Of a stretch of DNA of 64,000 nt, positions 17,007-25,448 are shown in pieces; the first letter of the stretch is position 1; each line of letters begins with the position of its first letter. Location: contig NZ_WPIN01000017.1 of assembly GCF_009754945.1 (NCBI RefSeq), forward strand, positions 100,843 to 164,842, in the 5' to 3' direction. The notes beneath the pieces were generated by a model, which was not told the DNA's origin, searched no databases, and worked only from the letters and a program-made list of their open reading frames with translations. Position numbers and translations under genes: made by a program. The stretch is from Spirosoma arboris. Lineage in GTDB: Bacteria; Bacteroidota; Bacteroidia; Cytophagales; Spirosomataceae.

Positions 17007-17638
17007 TAATCAGGGCATTTAGTTAACGAGGTTACTTTACCCTGGTCAAGTTGCCAGCAGTTGCCATATACGTCACTGTAGACGACCGTAAAGTGATACA
17101 ACGGATCGTTGACAATATGCATGAAAGCCTCAGGAATGCGTTCACTATTGGTGATTTCACCAATCAGTAATTCTCCATCACTTTTAATGACCTCACCCGG
17201 TCGAACATTGCTGTAAAAGAAGCCAATATCAATGTGTTTATTTTTATAATCTGATCGCTGAATCTGCTCATTCATTAGATCATACGGGCTTTCGTAAAGT
17301 TTACCTTTGTAGACTAACCTGCATTTCTTCAGGATGGCGGGCCCAACGCCGTTATTAATCAATGACCAGGTAAACTTCTTATCCATCACTATGTAATTGT
17401 CTTTCAGGTGTGGCCATACGGACGCATGCTGCTGTTCACGGGCAATCTTCGTCTGAAAAATGGATACGACCAGTGCAGCTAAACTCAGGAATGTAGCTGA
17501 AACACCGAGGAGAAGTTCAATATTGATACGTTGCCGGACCGGAGCCATAAGCAGATAGACTATAGGTGTTGCAATGCCCGAAATAACAGAAAGTTTCCGA
17601 TATTTGTCCAACCTGCCCGGAACGTACATATCAGGCAT
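17006..17638 (-). CDS. Hypothetical membrane-anchored protein, 210 aa
   Basis: Not recognised. The N-terminal part has two hydrophobic segments (ISGIATPIVYLLMAPV and LLLGVSATFLSLAALVVSIF), followed by a soluble domain of about 130 residues with an Ig-like beta pattern (FTWSLINNGVGPAILKKC). The Asn-Asn-Gly-x-Gly-Pro-Ala segment occurs in several uncharacterised bacterial membrane proteins of similar layout. The start at 17638 is an ATG; a second Met lies four codons in. Confidence 0.65.
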   Translation of the reverse strand: MPDMYVPGRLDKYRKLSVISGIATPIVYLLMAPVRQRINIELLLGVSATFLSLAALVVSIFQTKIAREQQHASVWPHLKDNYIVMDKKFTWSLINNGVGPAILKKCRLVYKGKLYESPYDLMNEQIQRSDYKNKHIDIGFFYSNVRPGEVIKSDGELLIGEITNSERIPEAFMHIVNDPLYHFTVVYSDVYGNCWQLDQGKVTSLTKCPD

Positions 17639-17691
17639 ATTGTTAAAAATAGTGTTGCACTGGTTGAGTTACCAGGCAATTAACCGAGACT

Positions 17692-19167
17692 ATGAGCAAG
17701 GACGTTGAAATTTTAGAGAGTATTACCAACGCCGAATATAAATACGGATTTGAGACACTAATTGAGGCCGATGAGGCTCCTGTGGGTCTTGATGAAAGTA
17801 CGATTCGTTTCATCTCTGCGAAGAAGAATGAACCCGACTGGCTGCTTGAGAACCGATTAAAGGCGTTTCGGATGTGGCAGGAAATGACCGAACCTACATG
17901 GCCGAATGTTTTTTACCCAAAGATTGACTATCAGGCTATTAAATATTACTCGGCACCGAAGCAAAAGAAGACGGTTAACTCTCTTGATGAAATTGACCCC
18001 GAACTGCTGGATACATTCAAGCGGCTCGGCATTTCACTTAATGAGCAAAAACGACTGGCAGGTGTTATCGAGCCGGAAGGTGACCGTCCACGAGTAGCGG
18101 TTGATGCTGTAATGGACTCAGTATCTGTAGCAACTACCTTCAAAAAAGACCTTGCCGAACGTGGTATCATTTTCTGTTCCATTACGGAAGCCGTTCATGA
18201 ACACCCCGAATTGGTGAAGAAATATCTGGGTTCGGTTGTTCCGGCAAAAGACAACTACTTTGCAGCATTGAATGCCGCTGTCTTTACGGATGGCTCGTTC
18301 TGTTACATTCCAAAGGGCGTTCGCTGCCCAATGGAACTCTCAACCTATTTCCGCATTAATGCTGCCGGAACCGGCCAATTCGAACGGACGCTGATCATTG
18401 CTGACGAAGGTTCGTATGTAAGTTATCTGGAAGGTTGCACTGCTCCTATGCGTGACGAAAATCAGCTTCATGCTGCTGTAGTTGAACTGATTGCCATGGG
18501 TAATGCCGAAATCAAGTATTCTACTGTACAGAACTGGTACCCAGGCGATAAAGAAGGAAAAGGCGGTATTTATAACTTCGTGACCAAACGCGGTATCTGC
18601 GACGGGCCGAACGCTAAAATCTCGTGGACTCAGGTTGAAACCGGCTCAGCCATTACCTGGAAATATCCTTCGGTGATTCTGAAAGGCGACAATTCCATTG
18701 GTGAGTTCTATTCGGTGGCTGTTACGAACAATATGCAACAGGCCGATACGGGTACCAAAATGATTCACATCGGCAAGAACACGAAAAGCCGAATTGTTTC
18801 GAAAGGTATTTCGGCGGGCAAAAGCCAGAACTCTTATCGAGGTCTGGTACAGGTAATGAAACGTGCCGAAAACGCTCGTAACTACTCGCAATGCGATTCA
18901 CTCCTGCTGGGAGACAAATGTGGAGCGCATACATTCCCGTATCTGGAAGTGAACAATCCTTCCGCTACAGTTGAACACGAAGCTACAACGTCTAAAATTG
19001 GTGAAGATCAGTTATTCTACTGTAATCAGCGCGGTATACCCACCGAACAGGCTGTAGCCTTGATTATCAACGGTTACGCGAAAGAAGTGTTAAACCAACT
19101 TCCTATGGAGTTTGCCGTAGAAGCCCAGAAATTGCTGGCGATTAGCCTGGAAGGAAGTGTGGGTTAG
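17692..19167 (+). CDS. sufB: Fe-S cluster assembly protein SufB
   Basis: A 491-residue cytoplasmic SufB, the scaffold subunit of the SufBCD Fe-S assembly complex. The N-terminal NAEYKYGFETLIEADEAPVG, the central YIPKGVRCPMELSTYFRIN and the C-terminal beta-helix with NYSQCDSLLLGDKCGAHTFP and NNPSATVEHEATTSKIGEDQ, which holds a conserved Cys and Glu, are all typical. No sufC, sufD, sufS or sufE gene follows; instead a strong terminator and an unrelated hydrolase gene do, so sufB is separated from its partners. Confidence 0.97.
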   Translation: MSKDVEILESITNAEYKYGFETLIEADEAPVGLDESTIRFISAKKNEPDWLLENRLKAFRMWQEMTEPTWPNVFYPKIDYQAIKYYSAPKQKKTVNSLDEIDPELLDTFKRLGISLNEQKRLAGVIEPEGDRPRVAVDAVMDSVSVATTFKKDLAERGIIFCSITEAVHEHPELVKKYLGSVVPAKDNYFAALNAAVFTDGSFCYIPKGVRCPMELSTYFRINAAGTGQFERTLIIADEGSYVSYLEGCTAPMRDENQLHAAVVELIAMGNAEIKYSTVQNWYPGDKEGKGGIYNFVTKRGICDGPNAKISWTQVETGSAITWKYPSVILKGDNSIGEFYSVAVTNNMQQADTGTKMIHIGKNTKSRIVSKGISAGKSQNSYRGLVQVMKRAENARNYSQCDSLLLGDKCGAHTFPYLEVNNPSATVEHEATTSKIGEDQLFYCNQRGIPTEQAVALIINGYAKEVLNQLPMEFAVEAQKLLAISLEGSVG

Positions 19168-19195
19168 TTGATTTTATGATTTTAATTACCTTTGG

Positions 19196-19225
19196 AGCCC
19201 CTACGAAAACGTAGGGGCTTTTTTG
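19196..19225 (+). terminator. Intrinsic terminator after sufB
   Basis: Perfect 10-bp stem agcccctacg / cgtaggggct around a 4-nt loop (aaaa), followed by a run of six T. It begins 29 bp after the sufB stop and closes it as a single-gene transcript. Confidence 0.9.
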
Positions 19226-19352
19226 TTAAATCACTATGAGAGCCTTCCAGAATGTGTTTAACTAGCGTGGAGTTGGTCACAGACCTATCTGATGGCATGG
19301 TTAAAAATGAGCTTCTGTGCCCTTTTATCAAAAAATAGCTGAATTTTACCGC

Positions 19353-20207
19353 ATGAAACTTTTCCGCTTCGGCTCGCCCGACCACGAACACCCCGGCGTT
19401 GTACTGCCCACCGGCCAACATATTGACGTAACCCACTTTGGTGAAGATTACGACGAATCTTTTTTCGCCAGCAACGGCCCAGACCGTCTGGCACACTGGC
19501 TTACTGCCCATGCACATACCTGTCCCGAAGTCTCCTCTGATGAGCGTTTCGGTCCTTGTATAAAACGCCCATCTAAAATTGTTTGTATCGGTCTGAACTA
19601 TGCCAAGCATGCGGCCGAAACCAACGCGCCTGTTCCGGCAGAGCCAATCGTATTTTTTAAGTCAACTACGGCTTTTTGTGGCCCTAACGACAACGTCGTA
19701 ATTCCCAAACGCTCCGAAAAAACCGACTGGGAGGTTGAATTAGCCATTATTATTGGCAAGCGAGCCAGCTATGTCGAACTAGACGATGCCTTTAATTACA
19801 TAGCCGGTTATGCCCTGCATAACGACTATAGCGAACGCGCCTGGCAATTGGAGCGTGGAGGTCAATGGGTAAAGGGGAAAAGTGCCGATACGTTTGCGCC
19901 TTTAGGACCCTATCTCGTCACTAAAGATGAGGTAGCCGACCCTAATAAACTCAACCTCTGGCTAAACATAAATGGCGAGCAATTGCAAAACTCCAATACG
20001 GACGACATGATTTTCAATGTCCCAACATTGGTCAGCTACCTCAGCCAGTTCATGACCCTGTTACCTGGCGATGTTATTTCTACCGGCACTCCAGCGGGTG
20101 TGGGAATGGGCCTTAAACCACAACGTTTCCTCAAACCTGGCGATGTTGTTGAATTAGGAATTGAAGGATTAGGCCAACAGAAACAGACGGCAGTAGCATA
20201 TGTCTGA
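19353..20207 (+). CDS. Fumarylacetoacetate hydrolase-family protein
   Basis: A 284-residue FAH-fold enzyme that cleaves C-C bonds in 2,4-dioxo or 2-oxo acids using a divalent metal. Visible motifs are SKIVCIGLNYAKHAAETNAP, the metal-binding E-x-E in DWEVELAIIIG, HNDYSERAWQLERGGQWVKG and the terminal GDVISTGTPAGVG. The following genes (amidohydrolase and FGGY kinase) suggest an acidic-sugar pathway; in the non-phosphorylated L-fucose route such an enzyme splits 2,4-diketo-3-deoxy-L-fuconate into pyruvate and L-lactate. The ATG at 19353 gives the expected N-terminus; 12 upstream codons are unlikely to be translated. Confidence 0.9.
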   Translation: MKLFRFGSPDHEHPGVVLPTGQHIDVTHFGEDYDESFFASNGPDRLAHWLTAHAHTCPEVSSDERFGPCIKRPSKIVCIGLNYAKHAAETNAPVPAEPIVFFKSTTAFCGPNDNVVIPKRSEKTDWEVELAIIIGKRASYVELDDAFNYIAGYALHNDYSERAWQLERGGQWVKGKSADTFAPLGPYLVTKDEVADPNKLNLWLNINGEQLQNSNTDDMIFNVPTLVSYLSQFMTLLPGDVISTGTPAGVGMGLKPQRFLKPGDVVELGIEGLGQQKQTAVAYV

Positions 20208-20317
20208 ACCGGGATTTTTGTGATTTGCCTGATTAGCATGATTTTGCTATTGAATTAAAATGTTTTGGTAGCGAACAAAATCATGCTAATCAATTCAATC
20301 CTATAAATCCCGGTTTC
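20206..20317. repeat. Long inverted repeat built of 9-bp units
   Basis: Left arm 20206-20246 and right arm 20276-20317 pair over about 40 bp, with a perfect 17-bp core (tgattagcatgattttg). The left arm is a chain of 9-bp units, tgatttgcc, tgattagca, tgattttgc. The element overlaps the FAH-family stop codon and ends 2 bp before the amidohydrolase start, filling the entire spacer. Confidence 0.75.
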
Positions 20318-20319
20318 AG

Positions 20320-21144
20320 ATGACTATCGACGCTCACCAACATTTCTGGTATTTTGATCCCGTCCGTGATGGCTGGATTACGGATGATATGGCTACCATC
20401 CAGCGCGACTTTTTACCCTCTGATTTAGAACCTGTTCTGATACAAAATGGCATCGATGGTTGCGTGGCAGTTCAGGCTTCGCAATCGGAAGAGGAAACGC
20501 TGTTTTTAGTCAACATGGCCCAGAATTACGACATCGTAAAAGGGGTTGTGGGCTGGGTAGATTTACAATCGGAACAGTTGCCCAAACGACTAGAATTCTT
20601 CTCTCAGTATAAGGAAATCAAAGGCTATCGACACGTAGCGCAGGCTGAACCCGACGATTTTCTGGCTCGGCCAACAGTTATAGAAGGTATTCGGCAGCTA
20701 GCTGACTATAATCTGACGTATGACATTCTGATTTATCCCAGCCAACTGAAAGCGGCCCTGCAGTTAGTACGTGCTCTTCCCGAAGTTAATTTTGTGATTG
20801 ACCATCTGGCAAAGCCGTATATCAAAAAGCAGGAAATCAGTCGCTGGTCGAACTTTATGGCTGAGATTGCGAAGAATAAAAACGTTTCCTGCAAACTTTC
20901 GGGCATGGTTACCGAAGCCGATTGGCATAACTGGAGCAAGAAAGACTTCTTTCCTTATTTGGATGTAGTCTTCGAACATTTTGGCCCCAATCGACTGATG
21001 TTTGGCTCCGATTGGCCCGTATGCTTAGTGGCGGCCAACTATACACAGGTGAAAACGCTGGTAGAAGAATACGTCGATGCCTGGGGCGAAGAAGTTCGGT
21101 CTAAACTATTCGGAGACAATGCGGTGACGTTTTATAGCTTATAA
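20320..21144 (+). CDS. Amidohydrolase-2 family lactonase (fuconolactonase-like)
   Basis: A 274-residue TIM-barrel metal hydrolase of the amidohydrolase-2 type. The N-terminal His-x-His is in DAHQHFW (His6, His8), and further metal or active-site positions lie in VIDHLAKP and FGSDWPVC. This COG3618-type subfamily includes L-fuconolactonase and L-rhamnono-lactonase, which open sugar lactones to aldonic acids. The neighbouring FAH-family hydrolase fits the non-phosphorylated fucose/rhamnose route, though the dehydratase and dehydrogenases of that route are not seen here. Confidence 0.88.
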   Translation: MTIDAHQHFWYFDPVRDGWITDDMATIQRDFLPSDLEPVLIQNGIDGCVAVQASQSEEETLFLVNMAQNYDIVKGVVGWVDLQSEQLPKRLEFFSQYKEIKGYRHVAQAEPDDFLARPTVIEGIRQLADYNLTYDILIYPSQLKAALQLVRALPEVNFVIDHLAKPYIKKQEISRWSNFMAEIAKNKNVSCKLSGMVTEADWHNWSKKDFFPYLDVVFEHFGPNRLMFGSDWPVCLVAANYTQVKTLVEEYVDAWGEEVRSKLFGDNAVTFYSL

Positions 21145-21160
21145 TTGTACCCCTTACCCT

Positions 21161-22624
21161 ATGAATTGCTTTGTTGGCGTTGACGTTGGTACAACCAACG
21201 TAAAAGCCCTGGCTATGCCGTCGGATTTGAGCCAGATTCTGGCTCATGCATCCGCTCCCCTCACAACGCTTAACCCCGAATCTGGTTATGCTGAACAGGA
21301 CTCCAATGAAATCTGGGCTGCTTTCGTTCAGGTGATTTCGGAAGTATGTCGAGAGGTGGGGCAAGGCGGTCATGTAATTACACATGTTGCCTTTTGTACG
21401 GCCATGCATAGCCTTTTACCAATGGATGTTAATGGGGCACCATTAGGCAATGCCATTCTCTGGTCCGACAACCGGGCCGAAGCGCAGGCCAACGAATTAC
21501 GAACCACACAAGCCGATTTAGGCAAAGCTATTCATGAAGAAACAGGCACGCCCATTCACCCCATGATTCCCTTGTGCAAGCTGGCCTGGATGCGTGAACA
21601 TGACCCACGATTGTTACGTCGTACCGCCCATTTTGGCTCAATCAAAGAGTTTTTGTGGCAGAAACTAACGGGTGAGTTTGAGATCGACTTTTCGATTGCG
21701 ACCGCTACAGGTTTGTTCAACGAAAGCAAACGTCACTGGAGTAAACGTGCGATGGATTATGCAGGTGTTCGGGTCGACCAACTATCAACGCCCGTTCCAA
21801 CAACCTCACAACGAACTTACAAGCCCCGCCCTGAAACCGCTGGAACGGGACTATCAGAAGGAGTTTCGCTTTTGATTGGGGCATCGGATGGGTGTTTAGC
21901 TAATCTTGGCGCGGGAGCGATTAAACGCGGTACGGCCACACTCACTATCGGCACTAGCGGGGCTATTCGACAAACAGTTCGCAAACCTCTCCGAGATCCG
22001 CAGGGGCGACTATTCTGCTATTTTTTGGACGAAGGGTATTACGCCGTTGGGGGACCTACAAATAATGGTGGCAATGTGTTGGAATGGGTATCTGAGAAAT
22101 TGACCCAACAGGATACCAAAACCGTTCTGGACGAAGCCGCAACCATACCACCCGGTTCTGATGGGTTGTTGTTCCTCCCCTACCTGCAAGGCGAACGTGC
22201 GCCTTTGTGGGACGCGTCGGTACGGGGAGCCTATTTACAGGTTGACTGGCAACATACACGGGCGCACTTTGTACGAGCGGCTCTGGAAGGAGTTTTGTTT
22301 AATCTGCTTAGTATTAACGAACTATTGAAGGAATATACGGGACCAGCGCGGGTAATTCATGCCAATGGTGGCTTTGCACAGTCAACGTTGTGGGTGCAGA
22401 TGCTGGCTGATATGGCAGGTGTTCCGGTGCGACTCAACGCGAGTAATGAAAGCGGTTCGATGGGCGCTATCCTGCTAACAATGAAAGCCGTTGGCATTGT
22501 AAAAACCCTGGATGAAGCTGCCGAACGGGTGGCGTTTGGGAAAACGTTTGAACCTGATTTAGATCGGCACAAGGTATACCGGACCGAGTTTAAAAAGTGG
22601 CAAGATGCGTTGACACGACTATAA
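21161..22624 (+). CDS. FGGY-family carbohydrate kinase, gluconokinase-like
   Basis: A 487-residue sugar kinase. The N-terminal phosphate-binding loop is GVDVGTTNVKALA, with the typical ILWSDNRAEAQA, GTPIHPMIPLCKLAW and IKEFLWQKLTGEFEIDFSIATATGLF segments of gluconate kinases (GntK/XylB group), and the late GTSGAIRQ and HANGGFAQS motifs. It phosphorylates gluconate or a related aldonic acid. It starts 16 bp after the amidohydrolase gene, so the two are cotranscribed; this couples lactone opening to kinase entry. Its last 6 bp overlap the convergent acetyltransferase gene. Confidence 0.9.
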   Translation: MNCFVGVDVGTTNVKALAMPSDLSQILAHASAPLTTLNPESGYAEQDSNEIWAAFVQVISEVCREVGQGGHVITHVAFCTAMHSLLPMDVNGAPLGNAILWSDNRAEAQANELRTTQADLGKAIHEETGTPIHPMIPLCKLAWMREHDPRLLRRTAHFGSIKEFLWQKLTGEFEIDFSIATATGLFNESKRHWSKRAMDYAGVRVDQLSTPVPTTSQRTYKPRPETAGTGLSEGVSLLIGASDGCLANLGAGAIKRGTATLTIGTSGAIRQTVRKPLRDPQGRLFCYFLDEGYYAVGGPTNNGGNVLEWVSEKLTQQDTKTVLDEAATIPPGSDGLLFLPYLQGERAPLWDASVRGAYLQVDWQHTRAHFVRAALEGVLFNLLSINELLKEYTGPARVIHANGGFAQSTLWVQMLADMAGVPVRLNASNESGSMGAILLTMKAVGIVKTLDEAAERVAFGKTFEPDLDRHKVYRTEFKKWQDALTRL

Positions 22625-23128
22625 ACTGTCTACTGAGGTTGCGAATAATAAAACCTCATCACCAGCTGAAAGATGGACTCTTCGTTCGAAGTGAAAGCCA
22701 AGTTTTTCGAGTAAATGAATTGAGTTTTGGTTATCTGGATTCGTGATCCCTACGATCCGGGTTGCGCTCAGAACATCGCGGGCGTAGGTCATAACTGCTG
22801 TTGCTGCTTCAAATCCATACCCTTTTCCTATAGAATCGGGTAAAAACGCGAAGCCAATATCTATATCCTCCAGCGTATCGCGCTTGAACAGGCCGCACAT
22901 ACCCACAGGCGTTTCACTGCTCTTTAACCTTATTAGAAAAGGGCCAAAACCAAATTGCTCATAACTTTTAATTGCACCATTCAGTATGTACTTGCGTGCA
23001 TCCTCAAGCGTTCGTACACCCCGGTCACCAATGAATGTAAGCCACAAAGGTGTATTCAGCAGCTCCAGCATGAAGGGGGCGTCCTCAACAGTGAGCTTAT
23101 CAAGTAGAAGACGTTCTGTTTCGAGCAT
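22619..23128 (-). CDS. GNAT-family N-acetyltransferase (RimJ/RimL-like)
   Basis: A 169-residue acetyltransferase with the LETERLLLDKLTVEDAPFMLEL start and the acetyl-CoA binding stretch SIGKGYGFEAATAVMTYA typical of RimJ/RimL-type ribosomal-protein or small-molecule acetyltransferases. The target is unknown. The start codon sits inside the left arm of the inverted repeat at 23128-23215; the 3' end overlaps the kinase gene tail to tail. Confidence 0.9.
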   Translation of the reverse strand: MLETERLLLDKLTVEDAPFMLELLNTPLWLTFIGDRGVRTLEDARKYILNGAIKSYEQFGFGPFLIRLKSSETPVGMCGLFKRDTLEDIDIGFAFLPDSIGKGYGFEAATAVMTYARDVLSATRIVGITNPDNQNSIHLLEKLGFHFERRVHLSAGDEVLLFATSVDSL

Positions 23129-23215
23129 TTTAGTAACGCGGCTAAGAAGCCGCGTTTTTCTAGATTCTAAAACACGGCTTCCTATCGGTACACCGAACCG
23201 GCCGCGTTACTAAAA
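23128..23215. repeat. Inverted repeat between acetyltransferase and argC
   Basis: Arms ttttagtaacgcggc (23128-23142) and gccgcgttactaaaa (23201-23215) are perfect over 15 bp; inside, acgcggc/gccgcgt makes a second small stem. The element covers the acetyltransferase start codon on one side and the last two codons of argC (which ends at 23210) on the other. Its arm resembles that of the hairpin at 658-685. Confidence 0.7.
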
Positions 23216-24193
23216 CGCAACCGATTTCAACCGCAAGCCTGTATCCTCTGGCAAACCAAACACTAGATTTAGGTTCTGAACCGCCTGCCCTGATGCCCCT
23301 TTCGTTAGATTGTCAATAATGCTTGTAATAAGCAGTTGCCCCTCGTGTACTTCCAGGTGTAACAGGCATTTATTCGTGTTCACGACCTGCTTCACATCAA
23401 TTGGTGCATCGCTGATATGCGTGAATGGATGACCCGCGTAATAGGTTTTGTAAAGTTCTTTTGCTTCCTCCAGAGTTCCCGTAAATGATGTATACACATT
23501 AGCCATAATGCCTCGTGTGTAATCGCCACGATACGGTACAAAATTGATCGCGTGATTGAAATCAGGCTCCAACTGAGTCAAGCTCTGACGAATTTCGGCT
23601 AAGTGCTGGTGCGTGAACGCTTTGTAAATCGACACGTTGTTGTTTCGCCATGTAAAGCCCGTTGTGGGTACAAGAGCTTGTCCGGCTCCTGTGCTCCCAG
23701 TAATGGCACTAACCTGAACAGCATCGGTCAGCTTTCCAGCTTTGGCAAGCGGTAACAAGGCCAGTTGAATACTAGTAGCAAAACAGCCAGGGTTCGCAAT
23801 GCGCATAGCTTCCTGAATGCGTTCCCGCTGCAATTCGGGGAGGCCATAGACAAAATCATCATGCTCATCGCGAAAATCGGCACTGAGGTCAATAACAGCA
23901 ACATCGTCGGACACTTCGTTTTCGGCCATAAACGTAACCGATGCACCATGCCCTGAACACAGGAAAATAGCATCGACAGTTGCTTCTCCATCCTTTAGCG
24001 AGGGAACTTCGCCCGAAAATGTGAGGTCTGTATCACCCAGCAAATCGGTATGCGTAGACCAGACGGGTTTGCCTGCCTGACTATTGCTATACACAAATGC
24101 GACATTGACAAACGGATGATTTATTAGAATACGCAGCAGCTCGCCACCCGTGTAGCCTGCTCCGCCAATGATACCTACATTTATTGTTTCCAT
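23210..24193 (-). CDS. argC: N-acetyl-gamma-glutamyl-phosphate reductase
   Basis: A 327-residue NADPH-dependent enzyme of arginine synthesis that reduces N-acetylglutamyl-phosphate to the semialdehyde. The dinucleotide fold start is GIIGGAGYTGGELLRIL, the catalytic Cys137 lies in ANPGCFATSI and the substrate-binding ITGSTGAGQALVPTTGFTWRNNN follows. In Bacteroidota the reductase may act on an N-succinyl rather than N-acetyl intermediate; this cannot be told here. It lies 34 bp downstream of the glycosyltransferase gene in an argG-GT9-argC unit. Confidence 0.95.
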   Translation of the reverse strand: METINVGIIGGAGYTGGELLRILINHPFVNVAFVYSNSQAGKPVWSTHTDLLGDTDLTFSGEVPSLKDGEATVDAIFLCSGHGASVTFMAENEVSDDVAVIDLSADFRDEHDDFVYGLPELQRERIQEAMRIANPGCFATSIQLALLPLAKAGKLTDAVQVSAITGSTGAGQALVPTTGFTWRNNNVSIYKAFTHQHLAEIRQSLTQLEPDFNHAINFVPYRGDYTRGIMANVYTSFTGTLEEAKELYKTYYAGHPFTHISDAPIDVKQVVNTNKCLLHLEVHEGQLLITSIIDNLTKGASGQAVQNLNLVFGLPEDTGLRLKSVAF

Positions 24194-24227
24194 ACTTTTT
24201 ACCTAACGACCGCTTTACCGGATTGAT

Positions 24228-25448
24228 TCACTTAGCGATGGCTATCTGGCTCTGCGCATTCACGTTCCGAAACCATTTTATTGCTCGCTCCTGCACAGCG
24301 TCGTCAAAAACTGTAACGTATTCACTCTGAAATCCAGGTCGGTCGATGGTTAGACCGCGACTGAGCTGATGATTATGAACCACTAACGTTGGCAGGTTGG
24401 CTATCGGGAAGAATTGAATACCCATGCCGTTTTTCTGAAATGAAAAGGTCGGACACCCTAAACAACAAAGATGCATGGGGAGTGAGTCCAAGGTAAAGGC
24501 AGCTTGCGCCTGTTCACTCAAGCTGGCTATATCCTGAAGTGTCAGGCTTCCCACCGCTGGTACCAGTCGATCAATATCGGCAGGATGCTCTTGCCGGACA
24601 CGTTCATATAATTCTGTCGTGAATGTTTCCTGTCCACTGAATACGATCAAATGCGAACTTTCTGTTAACAGTCGGGTTGCTAATTGACTCCAGTAATCAA
24701 TAGACAGCATCCGGCCCTCGTTACCCGATTCAGGGAGAATCAAGACAGGTTTCTGTTCTGAAACAGATCGATTCAGCTTGGCCCACAATTCAGCCGGAGA
24801 TTGGGCTGGGTGAACAAAGTAGGGCGCTACAGTTCGCAAATCACCCTCGATGCCCATTGGCTTCAATACCTTTAGAATCAAATCGAAGTTATGAACTTCC
24901 CCATCAGGCATGAAAAATTCCTCGTCGAGCAAGCCTCCGAAACCGCGTGTTCCAAAGCCAATTTTGTGTCTGACCTGTAAATAGGGTAACACAAAGTGCA
25001 TGGGCGAATCCGAGAATCGGACATCAATCGAGTAATCATACACCGTATCGTGCAGGGTTTTTATCGCCGATTTTGTTGTCCGATAAAACTCCTGCCATTT
25101 GCTCCATTTCGACGCCGACCTTCGGTTAGTGCTAACATGGTTGAGGTGAACAACCCGCCGAATGTAGGGATTTCCTTTCCAGATCGGATCACACCAGCTA
25201 CCCGCCAGCACGTCGATTTGTGCCTTAGGGTAACGTTGTCGGATAAGTGGGAACGCGTATGACAAAATCAACGCGTCGCCCAAATGCCCCGATGTCATGA
25301 GCAAAATTGACGGGGCATCGGTATTTAGTAAACCGTAATCGCGCTGGCTATAGCTTCCCCGCACGTATTGGTCGACTACAACATCAAGCAGTTGCAGTGG
25401 GTAACCAATACGTCGGGGAGCGCAATATTTTCGCGGTTTACCAATCAC
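24228..25448 (-). CDS. Glycosyltransferase family 9 (heptosyltransferase-like)
   Basis: A 406-residue protein of the GT9/WaaF-like type. The N-terminal ILLMTSGHLGDALILSYAFPLIRQRYP and the late VSEQKPVLILPESGNEGRM and LTLQDIASLSEQAQAAFTLDSLPMHL segments match the ADP-heptose-binding fold. It probably transfers a sugar in lipopolysaccharide or envelope glycan assembly in the cytoplasm. The GTG start overlaps the argG stop by 4 bp (gtga), so it is translationally coupled to argG, an odd partner for a surface-glycan enzyme. Confidence 0.85.
   Translation of the reverse strand: MIGKPRKYCAPRRIGYPLQLLDVVVDQYVRGSYSQRDYGLLNTDAPSILLMTSGHLGDALILSYAFPLIRQRYPKAQIDVLAGSWCDPIWKGNPYIRRVVHLNHVSTNRRSASKWSKWQEFYRTTKSAIKTLHDTVYDYSIDVRFSDSPMHFVLPYLQVRHKIGFGTRGFGGLLDEEFFMPDGEVHNFDLILKVLKPMGIEGDLRTVAPYFVHPAQSPAELWAKLNRSVSEQKPVLILPESGNEGRMLSIDYWSQLATRLLTESSHLIVFSGQETFTTELYERVRQEHPADIDRLVPAVGSLTLQDIASLSEQAQAAFTLDSLPMHLCCLGCPTFSFQKNGMGIQFFPIANLPTLVVHNHQLSRGLTIDRPGFQSEYVTVFDDAVQERAIKWFRNVNAQSQIAIAK

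Noticed and set aside
19182..19610. 142-codon minus-strand frame over the sufB terminator and FAH gene start
   Set aside because: It crosses a strong terminator and the opposite strand of a clear FAH-family gene; no motif supports it.
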